Shown here one piece after another: positions 1-6,524 of a stretch of DNA of 14,415 bases (within the stretch, counting starts at the first letter, position 1; the number at the start of each line of letters is the position of its first letter). A program made the translations under genes and the position numbers. Under the pieces are notes generated by a model. That model searched no databases, was not told where the DNA came from, and was given only the letters and a program-made list of their open reading frames with translations. The DNA lies in NCBI GenBank assembly GCA_000997465.1, contig LCBW01000021.1, positions 1 to 14,415 of the forward strand, written 5' to 3'. The stretch comes from Parcubacteria group bacterium GW2011_GWC1_41_7 (GTDB lineage Bacteria; Patescibacteriota; Minisyncoccia; UBA6257; HR35).

Positions 1-33
1 AGACTGATGTGATATCCATTTCACCACAGGGGC
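1..33 (-). tRNA. Partial tRNA (5' half only, cut by window edge), possibly tRNA-Arg
   Basis: Read on the minus strand, this folds as the 5' part of a tRNA. There is a 7-base acceptor strand GCCCCTG, then T8 and G9, a D stem GTGA pairing with TCAC, a D loop AATGGATA containing the G18-G19 pair, base 26, the strand TCAGT of the anticodon stem, and C32-T33. The anticodon would begin on the first base outside the window, so identity cannot be read. The D-arm wording resembles bacterial tRNA-Arg, but that is only an impression. It is divergent from the amidase gene. Confidence 0.62.
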
Positions 34-81
34 CTTTATGCTATCCACAAAACAAGAAAGATTCTAATTGCTTCCATTCAT

Positions 82-87
82 TATAAT
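82..87 (+). promoter_or_regulatory. -10 box TATAAT upstream of the amidase gene
   Basis: A perfect TATAAT lies 14 bases before the amidase ATG at 102, so transcription would begin only about 7 bases before the start codon. No convincing -35 hexamer is seen at the proper spacing. The short leader matches the arrangement at several other genes in the window. Confidence 0.4.
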
Positions 88-101
88 ATATTCATATCAT
101 C

Positions 102-896
102 ATGACCACAATCACATCTGCGTCAACTCTTGTCTTGCTTTTAACCTCCCTTATCCACGCAAACGGCTTAAATCTCATAAATCAAACTCAAATAAAAAAT
201 TTTCTCCAAGAAATTTATTATCAACCCTACCAAGAATTTTCACGGGACGCACTCTTGTTTCGATACCCCAATTTTGACTCTTGGAAGCGACCTGCCGATA
301 AACCTATAACTATTGCGATACAAGTCGGGCATTTGATGATTGACCAACTTCCCCTTGAGCTTCGGCAATTGGCGCAAGGAGGAGGCGCGCGTCGAGGAAC
401 TCTCAAGGAAGTAGATATTAATAATGACATCGCCAAGCAAGCGGCACGCGTACTCACACAATACGGCTATAAAGTAGAACTTCTTCCCTCTCTTATTCCT
501 GATTCTTATAATGCAGATGTTTTTGTTTCCATTCATGCAAACGCAGGAGATGCCAATACATCGGGATTTTTTATGGGGGGACCTGCCGTTGATTATTCCG
601 AAAAAAATAAAAGCTTAAAGTGGTCTCTTATCCAAGAGTACGCATCATCCACCGGTATGATGTATTTAGATCGCACATCAGAAAATATAAAATTTTATTA
701 TGCTTTCAATTGGTCTAAATTCAAGCATACCATTTTTCCCAAAACTCCCGCTATTCTTATTGAAACCGGTAATATGAATAATCTCAACGATCTTATTGCG
801 CTCACTCTTCATCGAGACCGTATGGCCGAAGGTATTGCAAACGGCATACGCGCTTTTTTGCAACAGACTCACACTTCTCCAGAAGATTTTGAATAA
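102..896 (+). CDS. Exported N-acetylmuramoyl-L-alanine amidase (Amidase_3 type)
   Basis: A predicted zinc hydrolase that cleaves the amide bond between N-acetylmuramic acid and L-alanine in peptidoglycan, acting outside the membrane. The 264-residue product starts with a hydrophobic segment ending near IHANG (about residues 8-22), consistent with a signal peptide or anchor. The Amidase_3 signatures are in order: GH at 76-77, an acidic ligand E103 in LKEVDIN, SIHANA with H145, and the catalytic-type E221 in ILIETGNM. H77, E103 and H145 are the expected zinc ligands. The loop between GH and E103 holds an Arg/Gly-rich stretch (GGGARRG). The ATG at 102 keeps the signal-like segment. The stop overlaps the start of the next gene (TAATG), suggesting translational coupling with apgM, although the two functions have no obvious link. 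No cell-wall binding domain is seen. Confidence 0.85.
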   Translation: MTTITSASTLVLLLTSLIHANGLNLINQTQIKNFLQEIYYQPYQEFSRDALLFRYPNFDSWKRPADKPITIAIQVGHLMIDQLPLELRQLAQGGGARRGTLKEVDINNDIAKQAARVLTQYGYKVELLPSLIPDSYNADVFVSIHANAGDANTSGFFMGGPAVDYSEKNKSLKWSLIQEYASSTGMMYLDRTSENIKFYYAFNWSKFKHTIFPKTPAILIETGNMNNLNDLIALTLHRDRMAEGIANGIRAFLQQTHTSPEDFE

Positions 897-2089
897 TGCG
901 CACCATTTTTTTTCTCATAGACGGCATCTCTGACTTTCCTCAAAAAAATACTCCTTTGCGCGCAAGCAATAAGCCGTTTCTTCACTCTCTGCGCGACCAT
1001 ATGGAACTGTTTCAATATTTTCCTCTGAAAAAAAATCAGTGGCCAAGCGACGGACGAGGAAGTATTAGTCACATTGCAAATTTTGGTATCTTGGGATATG
1101 ACGTCAATAATCCAATCGCGCGCGGTCCCATAGAGGCAATAGGAGGAGATATGCCATTTCAAAAAGGAGAACTTGCGCTACGACTCAACTTTGCAACCAT
1201 ACGCGATACAGGGATGATTGATGATCGGCGCGCAGGAAGAGATACGCTGTATTTAGATGAACTGATCCAATCTATCGCGCATGTCCCCTGCGCGATACCC
1301 TTTTCTATAAAACGCACCTACGCGCACAGATGTCCCGTTGTATTTCACGCCCCTCTCTCATCCGACATACATGAAAGCGATCCCTTTGATCCAGGATTGC
1401 CGCCAAAAACAATAACGCCGCTCAACGACACGCAAGCGGCAATAAAATCTGCCCACATTGTTTCTGACTTTATTATGCAATCATCTGTTGTATTGCATAA
1501 CCATCCCCTCAATAAAAAACGTCAAGAAGCCGGATTGCTTCCCGCAAATTATCTGCTTATGCGCGGACCGGGAAATTCTATTCCAGATTTTCAAAACTTT
1601 TTTTCTCTTCATCCAAAATGGAAAAATGGCATAGTGATCGCGGAAAACGGAGTTGTGCGCGGAAGCTGTAAAATTGTCGGATTTGATGCCGATACAGTTC
1701 CAGAAACGGGACACAGCGCGCAATATCAATTTATTTTTGAAACAATTCAAAAACACATCAACTCATACGATTTGCTGTATATCCATTTAAAAGGAGCTGA
1801 TGAGGCAGGCCACGATAAAGATGCACAGCGTAAAAAAATATTTTTTGAAGAATTTGATGCGCTCTTTAAAAAAATAACTGACGCATGCGGATGGGACAAT
1901 GTACACTATATTATCACCGGTGACCACATCACTGATTGCGAAACAGGAAAACATGAATTTGGCGCAGTGCCTTTATGTATTATTTCAAAACAAACACATA
2001 AGACCTCGGCCGTTCAAGAGTTGAGCGAATTGGAGGCATATCATTCTCCCGAGCTCACTGGTGGAGAAATTTGGGATATTTTGTTATAG
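896..2089 (+). CDS. apgM: 2,3-bisphosphoglycerate-independent phosphoglycerate mutase, archaeal (ApgM) type
   Basis: Interconverts 3- and 2-phosphoglycerate in glycolysis/gluconeogenesis using two metal ions and a phosphoserine intermediate of the alkaline phosphatase superfamily. The 397 residues match the archaeal family length. Motifs seen: LIDG with D9 near the N-terminus; SHIANFGILGYD at 58-69, carrying the probable nucleophile S58; ARGPIEAIGG at 75-84; DRRAGR at 110-115; DEAGHDKD with D302 and H306; and TGDH with D343-H344, followed by H353. All expected metal ligands are visible except that the residue after the serine is His instead of the usual Asp. Translation probably couples to the amidase through the TAATG overlap. 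The last 6 bases overlap the convergent tktC gene. Family assignment is firm; the effect of the His substitution is unknown. Confidence 0.87.
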   Translation: MRTIFFLIDGISDFPQKNTPLRASNKPFLHSLRDHMELFQYFPLKKNQWPSDGRGSISHIANFGILGYDVNNPIARGPIEAIGGDMPFQKGELALRLNFATIRDTGMIDDRRAGRDTLYLDELIQSIAHVPCAIPFSIKRTYAHRCPVVFHAPLSSDIHESDPFDPGLPPKTITPLNDTQAAIKSAHIVSDFIMQSSVVLHNHPLNKKRQEAGLLPANYLLMRGPGNSIPDFQNFFSLHPKWKNGIVIAENGVVRGSCKIVGFDADTVPETGHSAQYQFIFETIQKHINSYDLLYIHLKGADEAGHDKDAQRKKIFFEEFDALFKKITDACGWDNVHYIITGDHITDCETGKHEFGAVPLCIISKQTHKTSAVQELSELEAYHSPELTGGEIWDILL

Positions 2090-3070
2090 ATCAAGTACCC
2101 GTTTTACTTCGCACGCGATAGCAAGCGCATCTAATCCATATTGGCGCAGTAAATCTGTGCCAGAAGCTGATTCTGCAAATGTATTTTTCAATCCTACATA
2201 TCCCATTCGTATAGGATATTCTTTTGAAAACAGTTCGGCAAGCGCCCCCCCCAATCCTCCCTCTATCTGATGATCTTCAACCGACACAATAGCTTTTGCA
2301 GTTTTTGCGTGCGCTATGATTGTTTTTTTATCAAGCGGCTTTATGGTTGCAAGAGAAAGCACGGTGCTTGATATATTTTCCTTTTCCAGTATGCGCGCTG
2401 CAGCAAGCGCTTGATACACCATATGCCCGCTTGATGCAATTAATACTTGAGGTTTTTCGCTTACCCAATACGCGTATGCTTTTCCTATTTCAAAGGGCGT
2501 TTCTTGAGTGGTTATAATTGGAGTTTTTTCTCTTGAAAACCGAAGATATACCGGACTATTGATATCGGCTGATGCAATTGTTGCTTTTTCTGCCTGAAGC
2601 GCATCGCACGGAACAAGAACCGTCATACCCGGCCATGAGCGCACGCTTGCGATATCTTCCGTTGCTTGATGTGTCGGGCCATCGGGCCCCGTAACAATAC
2701 CTGCATGGTGTCCTGCAATCTTTACCGGAAGATTGTTATACACCGTTGTTGTACGAAGCACTTCCCAATTTCTTCCAGGAGAAAAAACAGCATACGAAGA
2801 GATAAATGGAATTTTTCCGCACACCCCAAGTCCCGCGGCAACAAGCGCCATATTTTGTTCAGATACTCCGCATTCAATATACCGCTCAGGAAATTTTTTC
2901 ATAAATCCATCGCATCTGGTGCTTTCGGATAAATCAGCAGAAAGTACCACAACGTCGTCATTATGCTCCCCAAGATATTCCAACCCCACTCCAAACCCAT
3001 CGCGCGTTGGCGCTTTTGCGCAGTCAACTTCAAATAATTGCGTATTTAAATGCAGATCCGGATTGAGCAT
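2084..3070 (-). CDS. tktC: Transketolase, C-terminal subunit (pyrimidine-binding and C domains)
   Basis: Second half of a split thiamine-diphosphate transketolase, which moves two-carbon units between sugar phosphates in the non-oxidative pentose phosphate pathway. The 328-residue protein has the Transket_pyr domain first (about 20-190), with ECGVSEQNM at 66-74 where E71 is the glutamate that activates the cofactor. GHHAGIVTGPDGPTHQ follows, then the C-terminal domain (about 195-328) with VEDHQIEGGLG. It must pair with the N-terminal subunit encoded upstream. Unusually, one membrane-protein gene separates the two halves. The ATG at 3070 follows a 7-bp triplet repeat and has no clear ribosome binding site. 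Its stop overlaps the convergent apgM stop region by 6 bases, leaving no room for a separate terminator. Confidence 0.9.
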   Translation of the reverse strand: MLNPDLHLNTQLFEVDCAKAPTRDGFGVGLEYLGEHNDDVVVLSADLSESTRCDGFMKKFPERYIECGVSEQNMALVAAGLGVCGKIPFISSYAVFSPGRNWEVLRTTTVYNNLPVKIAGHHAGIVTGPDGPTHQATEDIASVRSWPGMTVLVPCDALQAEKATIASADINSPVYLRFSREKTPIITTQETPFEIGKAYAYWVSEKPQVLIASSGHMVYQALAAARILEKENISSTVLSLATIKPLDKKTIIAHAKTAKAIVSVEDHQIEGGLGGALAELFSKEYPIRMGYVGLKNTFAESASGTDLLRQYGLDALAIACEVKRVLDL

Positions 3071-3094
3071 AATTCTTAATTCTTAATTCTTAAT
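3071..3094. repeat. Tandem 7-bp repeat (AATTCTT, three copies plus AAT)
   Basis: Three head-to-tail copies of AATTCTT plus a partial fourth fill the spacer between the small membrane-protein gene and tktC and include the former's stop codon. On the coding strand this reads as repeated TTAAGAA ahead of the tktC ATG, where a ribosome binding site would be expected. Such short tandem repeats can change length by slippage, which would alter the spacing or the 3' end of the upstream gene. Confidence 0.85.
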
Positions 3095-3440
3095 CCCTGT
3101 CCTTTTTCTCCTCGCTTTTAATCATTTTCCAATGATATCCATACAGCGGAAATCCAACAAGAAGAAGTGCAATCGCTCCTGCCGCATCACGTTGACGTCT
3201 GGCAGTTCTTTCTTTTATGCGATATGCCTCCAATTCTTCCTTTGAAGGTTCTTGATATCTCACCTTTTCATCAACTGAAACTGGTTTAGGAGCAGGATAT
3301 TCATAATACACATCTGCCTGCGGAAACACCCACTTGGTAAGCGCAAGATTCACAAGCCGCACGCTTCCCACAACAATCAAAATAAGACCGATGAGTGCAA
3401 AAAGATACAAATAAAATTTTCGAATGGAAAATTTACTCAT
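3090..3440 (-). CDS. Small two-TM membrane protein of unknown function inside the transketolase operon
   Basis: No function recognised. The 116-residue protein begins MSKFSIRKF. TM1 is at about 9-30 (LYLFALIGLILIVVGSVRLV) and TM2 at about 86-103. The intervening loop is Tyr/Pro-rich and highly charged (about 41-82), and the tail is charged (KSEEKKDRD). I chose the ATG at 3440 because it forms an ATGA overlap with the tktN stop, the normal sign of translational coupling; an open frame continues upstream inside tktN but only as a shadow. It resembles the short uncharacterised membrane proteins common in Patescibacteria, but I cannot name a family. Its place between the two transketolase halves is unexpected for a soluble enzyme. 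Reality of the gene is likely; function is open. Confidence 0.75.
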   Translation of the reverse strand: MSKFSIRKFYLYLFALIGLILIVVGSVRLVNLALTKWVFPQADVYYEYPAPKPVSVDEKVRYQEPSKEELEAYRIKERTARRQRDAAGAIALLLVGFPLYGYHWKMIKSEEKKDRD

Positions 3441-4264
3441 ATTGATGAACAATTTAATTCGACAAGTGCCTGTTTTGCTTCTTCTGTATTGGGTGCCTTC
3501 CCATGCCATTCATATTTCCCTTCCATAAAGCTCACCCCTTTACCCGGAATGGTATGCGCAATAATGCATGTAGGTGTATCAATAATATTTTTTGAAAATT
3601 CAAAGGCCTGTAAAATTTCAGGTACATCATGCCCGCTTGTTTCTATGACTTGCCACCCAAACGCTTCATATTTTTCACGTAAACTCATAAGCGGCATCAC
3701 ATCATTCACAAATCCGCTGATTTGAATGTTGTTGTAATCAATAATATTCACCAGGTTGGAAATGCGATATTTTGCGGCAAACAAAACCGACTCCCACGTA
3801 CTCCCTTCTTGATGTTCACCATCGGAAGTAACACAATACACGCGGTATGATTTTTTATCCATGCGCCCGGCAAGCGCTATTCCCGCCGCTTGTCCCAATC
3901 CCTCACCTAAGGGCCCTGATGACGTTTCAAGTCCTGGAAGTGCTGTGCGATGCGGATGGCCTTGCAATCGCGAACTAATTTTTCGCAGTGTTTTCAGCTC
4001 CTCAACAGAAAAGTATCCGCTTTCAGCAAGCGCTGCATATTGAACCGGACAAATGTGTCCGTTTGAAAGAACAAATCGATCGCGATCTTCCCAAAAAGGA
4101 TTTTGGGGATTATGCCGCAATACATGAAAATATAAAACCGCAAAAATATCTGCCATCCCCAAAGAGCCCGCGGTATGCCCGGATCCGGCTTCTGCAAGCA
4201 TTTCAATAATATGTCCTCTGATAATTTGTCCCTTTTCCTGCAAAAATGCACTATCTACTTCCAT
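3437..4264 (-). CDS. tktN: Transketolase, N-terminal subunit (TPP diphosphate-binding domain)
   Basis: First half of the split transketolase, holding the PP domain that binds the diphosphate of thiamine diphosphate through a divalent metal. In the 275 residues one sees GSGHTAGSLGMADI with H30, SNGH with H70, GPLGEGLGQAAGIALA at 118-132, and the metal/TPP motif SDGEHQEGS around 147-155, closed by DYNN near 176-179. The first residue of the usual GDG motif is Ser here. GKGVSFME near the C-terminus is also typical. The ATG at 4264 gives a normal N-terminus for this subunit. It is divergent from the lipid kinase across 31 bp and is the first gene of a three-gene operon. The stop overlaps the next gene by 4 bases. 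Confidence 0.9.
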   Translation of the reverse strand: MEVDSAFLQEKGQIIRGHIIEMLAEAGSGHTAGSLGMADIFAVLYFHVLRHNPQNPFWEDRDRFVLSNGHICPVQYAALAESGYFSVEELKTLRKISSRLQGHPHRTALPGLETSSGPLGEGLGQAAGIALAGRMDKKSYRVYCVTSDGEHQEGSTWESVLFAAKYRISNLVNIIDYNNIQISGFVNDVMPLMSLREKYEAFGWQVIETSGHDVPEILQAFEFSKNIIDTPTCIIAHTIPGKGVSFMEGKYEWHGKAPNTEEAKQALVELNCSSI

Positions 4265-4277
4265 ATCTTTTATATAC

Positions 4278-4287
4278 TATAATTATA
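4278..4287. promoter_or_regulatory. Symmetrical double -10 box serving divergent tktN and dgkA
   Basis: The 10-bp perfect palindrome TATAATTATA contains a TATAAT on each strand (4278-4283 on +, 4287-4282 on -). It sits in the 31-bp gap between the two divergent ATGs. Each -10 would give a leader of roughly 5 to 12 bases. No clear -35 is visible for either direction, where it would fall inside the opposite gene. Confidence 0.5.
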
Positions 4288-4295
4288 TATGAGAG

Positions 4296-4682
4296 ATGGC
4301 AAACAACCCATTTCACAATAAAAATAAAAACGTTTTTCAAAGCTTTGAAAAAGCATACGCGGGTTTTTTGTTTATCGCAAAACACCACAAACACTTTAGG
4401 ACAGAACTGCTACTTGCCCTTTGCGCAATTTTTTTAGGGTTTGAACTTACGCTTTCTCGGGGCGAGTGGCTTGCGCTTATTTTAGCGATAAACATCGGAC
4501 TTATTTCTGAAATTTTCAACACCGGCATTGAGGAAATTTGTAATCTTATTACACGCGATCATCATATCAGCATCAAAATCATAAAAGATGTTGCAGGATC
4601 TGCGGTATTTCTCTCGGCGCTTTTTAGTTACATCATTGGATTGATTATTTTTATCCCTAAAGTCATTGCGCTTATTAAATAA
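4296..4682 (+). CDS. dgkA: Diacylglycerol/undecaprenol kinase, DgkA family
   Basis: A small integral membrane kinase that phosphorylates a lipid alcohol with ATP. In Gram-positive-type lineages the substrate is usually undecaprenol, feeding the carrier lipid of wall synthesis; in E. coli it is diacylglycerol. The 128-residue protein has an amphipathic N-terminal helix with FEKAYAGF, three membrane segments (about 37-53, 58-72, 101-122), and the family signature SEIFNTGIEE at 71-80. DHHISIKIIKDVAGSAV follows at 88-104, with conserved E72, N75, E79, D88, K97 and D98. Length is standard for the family. The ATG at 4296 has only GAGAG just before it and lies 12 bases from a TATAAT, so the message may be nearly leaderless. 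Which lipid it uses cannot be decided from sequence. Confidence 0.88.
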   Translation: MANNPFHNKNKNVFQSFEKAYAGFLFIAKHHKHFRTELLLALCAIFLGFELTLSRGEWLALILAINIGLISEIFNTGIEEICNLITRDHHISIKIIKDVAGSAVFLSALFSYIIGLIIFIPKVIALIK

Positions 4683-4690
4683 ATTCTACT

Positions 4691-4728
4691 CAATACAAAC
4701 GGGAGGCATATGCCTCCCGTTTGTATTG
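4691..4728. terminator. 38-bp perfect palindrome between convergent genes (bidirectional terminator)
   Basis: The two 19-base halves are exact reverse complements with their axis at CAT|ATG (4709/4710); the GC core is CGGGAGGC/GCCTCCCG. It starts 8 bases after the dgkA stop and lies 13 bases below the stop of the small minus-strand gene, the usual place for a shared terminator. Neither side carries a strong T run (the minus side continues into AGTAGAATTT), so efficiency is uncertain. Confidence 0.65.
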
Positions 4729-4741
4729 ATGCTAAAAAAAT

Positions 4742-4849
4742 TTATCTCTTTCCTTTTTTCTTAGCGGTCTTTTTTGCTGCTGCTTTCTTTTTCTTTGCTG
4801 CCATTGCGTAATTGCTTGGGTTACTTCGACCACCTCCGTGGTGCTTCAC
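4742..4849 (-). CDS. Small Lys/Ala-rich basic protein (35 aa from GTG, or 20 aa from ATG at 4804)
   Basis: Unrecognised small gene. From GTG at 4849 it reads 15 residues VKHHGGGRSNPSNYA, then MAAKKKKAAAKKTAKKKGKR and a TAA. An internal ATG at 4804 would give only the 20-residue basic tail. The frame is open upstream to a TAA before GAG-TTC-GAA, with no other start. Support for a gene is contextual: a near-consensus promoter (4882-4910) puts the transcript start near 4875, and a 38-bp palindrome lies just after the stop. The tail resembles the Lys/Ala tails of nucleic-acid-binding proteins such as histone-like tails, so nucleoid or RNA binding is a guess. The leader contains GGAG inside a small CCAC/GTGG hairpin, 27 bases from the ATG and too far to serve it. 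A small RNA is the alternative. Confidence 0.5.
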   Translation of the reverse strand: MKHHGGGRSNPSNYAMAAKKKKAAAKKTAKKKGKR

Positions 4850-4881
4850 CCGTGAGGATTTATTTTCGAACTCTTATCTAA

Positions 4882-4910
4882 ATTGTAGAAGCGTTTTGCA
4901 CATAAGTCAA
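4882..4910 (-). promoter_or_regulatory. Sigma70-type promoter (TTGACT-17-TACAAT) for the small basic gene
   Basis: On the minus strand the -35 TTGACT (4910-4905), a 17-base spacer and the -10 TACAAT (4887-4882) are each one mismatch from consensus. The predicted start is near 4875, about 26 bases before the GTG start. A perfect DnaA box ends two bases upstream of the -35. Confidence 0.7.
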
Positions 4911-4911
4911 T

Positions 4912-4920
4912 TGTGGATAA
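4912..4920 (-). promoter_or_regulatory. Perfect DnaA box (TTATCCACA) abutting a -35 element
   Basis: The minus strand reads TTATCCACA, the highest-affinity DnaA 9-mer known from E. coli. It sits immediately upstream of the -35 of the small-gene promoter and beside an AT-rich tract (about 4928-4985). It could be a DnaA-regulated promoter or part of an origin-like region. Only one perfect box is present and no dnaA gene is in the window. Confidence 0.45.
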
Positions 4921-4969
4921 CTGTGTTACAAAAAAAAATTATGCACCGATTAAAAATTTTTTAATATAC

Positions 4970-5029
4970 AAAAAAATATATTAACAGGAGATGAGATTAC
5001 TCATCGCGGCTTAGCCTTCGGCACGCCGC
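4970..5029 (-). terminator. Probable cysS terminator region: two hairpins and a T-rich stretch
   Basis: Just past the cysS stop the minus strand holds GCGGC (5029-5025) pairing with GCCGC (5010-5006). Directly after it comes a second hairpin GATGAG-TAAT-CTCATC (5005-4990), then TCCTGTTAATATATTTTTTT. The T run is 11 or so bases from the second stem, so this is not a textbook terminator, but the position fits. Confidence 0.45.
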
Positions 5030-5031
5030 AA

Positions 5032-6456
5032 TTATTTTTTACGAAGAAATGTTTCATCGTCACGATCAATAACTTCAAAATTTTTTTCTTCAAGAAGAAT
5101 ACGCAATGCATCTGCGCACGTCCAATCTTTTTGCGCGCGCGCACGATCACGCTCTTCTTTTATTTTTTGAATCTCTTCAGGAAAAAAAGTATTGGTGTTA
5201 AATAAATCTAACACAAAAATATCATCAAGCCATTTTAAAAGTTGTAATTGAACCGCCTTGCGATTGATATCCTCTCGAATAGCAGTCCAAAAAGAAGATA
5301 ATACAACGGGAGTGTTTAAATCGTTTAAAAGAGCCGTTTCTAATACATTTTTCCAGTGCTCCCAATAATTTTTCTCTATTTCGTCCAGCTGAAATAAATC
5401 GGTAAAATCTTTGTTATTTTCAAGCTCAGTCAAATCAGCGGCAATATGACGCAACCTTTCTAGAGAATTTTGCGCAGCTTGCAGTGCTTCCCAAGAAAAA
5501 TCCATTTGCGTCCGGTAATGCCCACTCAATATAAAATATCGAAACGCAAGCGGATCAAATCCTTTGTCAATAATTTCCTGTAAGGTAATAAAATTTCCTT
5601 TTGATTTTGAAATTTTTTCTCCATTGATATTCAAAAAAGCAACATGGAACCAATACCGCGCGGGAATTTTTCCCGTTGCGCAATATGACTGCGCAATTTC
5701 GTTTGTGTGATGAATGGAAATATGATCAACGCCCCCGCAATGAATATCAAATTGCTCTCCAAAATATTTCATTGCCATTGCACTGCATTCAATATGCCAT
5801 CCCGGAAATCCAATCCCCCAGGGACTCTTCCATTCCATCTGCCGCTTTTCATTTTTAAGAGAAAACTTCCAGAGCGCAAAATCGTGTTCGTTTTTTTTCT
5901 CCCCCATATCGATGCGCATTCCTGCTTGTAATTTTTGTTTCTGCAACTGCGTAAGCTCCCCATAGGTTGGAAATTTTGTTGTATCAAAATAAATCCCGTC
6001 TGCAGTTTTATAGGTGTATCCTTTTTCTTCAAGCTTTTTAATAAGCTCGATCATGTCTGCAATATGATCTGTTGCCTTAGAAGATATATCGGGAAGTTCA
6101 ATATTTAATTTTTTTAAATCAGAAAAAAATAATTCTGTATATTTTGCAGCAACCAGCCATGCGTCAAGTTTTTCCCGTTTTGCCGCAATTTCCAATTTAT
6201 CTTCTCCTGTATCTGCGTCAGAGGTAAGATGCCCGACGTCCGTAATATTCATGACGTGCTTGATCGGATATCCTGCGTAACGCAATGTACGCCTTAAAAG
6301 ATCTTCCGCAATATACGCGCGCAGGTTTCCAATATGCGCAAAATCATATACGGTCGGTCCGCAACAATACATTGTCACCTGATCGTTATTGAGGGGTTCA
6401 AAAAATTCTTCTTTCCGCGTAAGAGTATTGTACAAAAAAATTTTCTTATTGAGCAT
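5032..6456 (-). CDS. cysS: Cysteine--tRNA ligase
   Basis: Charges tRNA-Cys with cysteine in the cytoplasm (class I aminoacyl-tRNA synthetase, ATP-dependent, zinc-containing). The 474 residues match the family length. Seen in order: the N-terminal MYCCGPTVYDFAHIGN, with the first zinc Cys near 31-32 and the HIGH-type motif HIGN at 41-44; the zinc site C224 (HIEC), H249 and E253 (HHTNE); DIHCGGVDH; the KMSKS loop as KISKS at 281-285; and a helical tRNA-binding C-terminal part ending with the RARAQKDWTCAD segment typical of the family. The ATG at 6456 is the natural start. Transcribed in the same direction as the upstream tRNA-His and the GC-rich segment, with its own plausible promoter (6467-6494). 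No truncation is seen. Confidence 0.95.
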   Translation of the reverse strand: MLNKKIFLYNTLTRKEEFFEPLNNDQVTMYCCGPTVYDFAHIGNLRAYIAEDLLRRTLRYAGYPIKHVMNITDVGHLTSDADTGEDKLEIAAKREKLDAWLVAAKYTELFFSDLKKLNIELPDISSKATDHIADMIELIKKLEEKGYTYKTADGIYFDTTKFPTYGELTQLQKQKLQAGMRIDMGEKKNEHDFALWKFSLKNEKRQMEWKSPWGIGFPGWHIECSAMAMKYFGEQFDIHCGGVDHISIHHTNEIAQSYCATGKIPARYWFHVAFLNINGEKISKSKGNFITLQEIIDKGFDPLAFRYFILSGHYRTQMDFSWEALQAAQNSLERLRHIAADLTELENNKDFTDLFQLDEIEKNYWEHWKNVLETALLNDLNTPVVLSSFWTAIREDINRKAVQLQLLKWLDDIFVLDLFNTNTFFPEEIQKIKEERDRARAQKDWTCADALRILLEEKNFEVIDRDDETFLRKK

Positions 6457-6466
6457 AAAAAATATT

Positions 6467-6494
6467 TTAATATTGCAATTTTTAAATCTCGCAA
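6467..6494 (-). promoter_or_regulatory. Candidate cysS promoter with an overlapping inverted repeat
   Basis: Minus strand TTGCGA (6494-6489) and TATTAA (6472-6467), separated by 16 bases, form a moderate sigma70-like promoter, with a start only about 4 bases before the ATG. An 8-bp inverted repeat, AATATTGC at 6469-6476 and GCAATATT at 6491-6498, overlaps both hexamers and could be an operator. Confidence 0.35.
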
Positions 6495-6506
6495 TATTAT
6501 TTGACA

Positions 6507-6524
6507 GGGTGACCGATGGGATTC
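6507..6524. repeat. 18-bp duplication of the tRNA-His 3' end (distal copy)
   Basis: GGGTGACCGATGGGATTC occurs exactly here and again at 6697-6714, where it is the 3' acceptor/T-arm end of tRNA-His. Flanking bases differ on both sides. Directly adjoining this copy the minus strand also reads GTTGTGG, which matches the anticodon loop region of the tRNA, so the copy looks like a tRNA 3' half with an internal deletion. Such duplications mark integration sites of tRNA-targeting elements. Confidence 0.8.

Noticed and set aside
41..159. Near-matches to the DnaA box (CTATCCACA at 41-49, TTATCCACG at 151-159)
   Set aside because: Each has one mismatch, the second is inside the amidase signal sequence, and there is no cluster.
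3441..3509. Upstream extension of the small membrane protein to 139 residues
   Set aside because: It lies wholly inside tktN in another frame; the ATGA overlap marks the real start.
2100..4060. Frequent GCAAGCGC words in the transketolase genes
   Set aside because: They reflect the preferred codons for Ala-Leu-Ala on the minus strand, not a repeat family.
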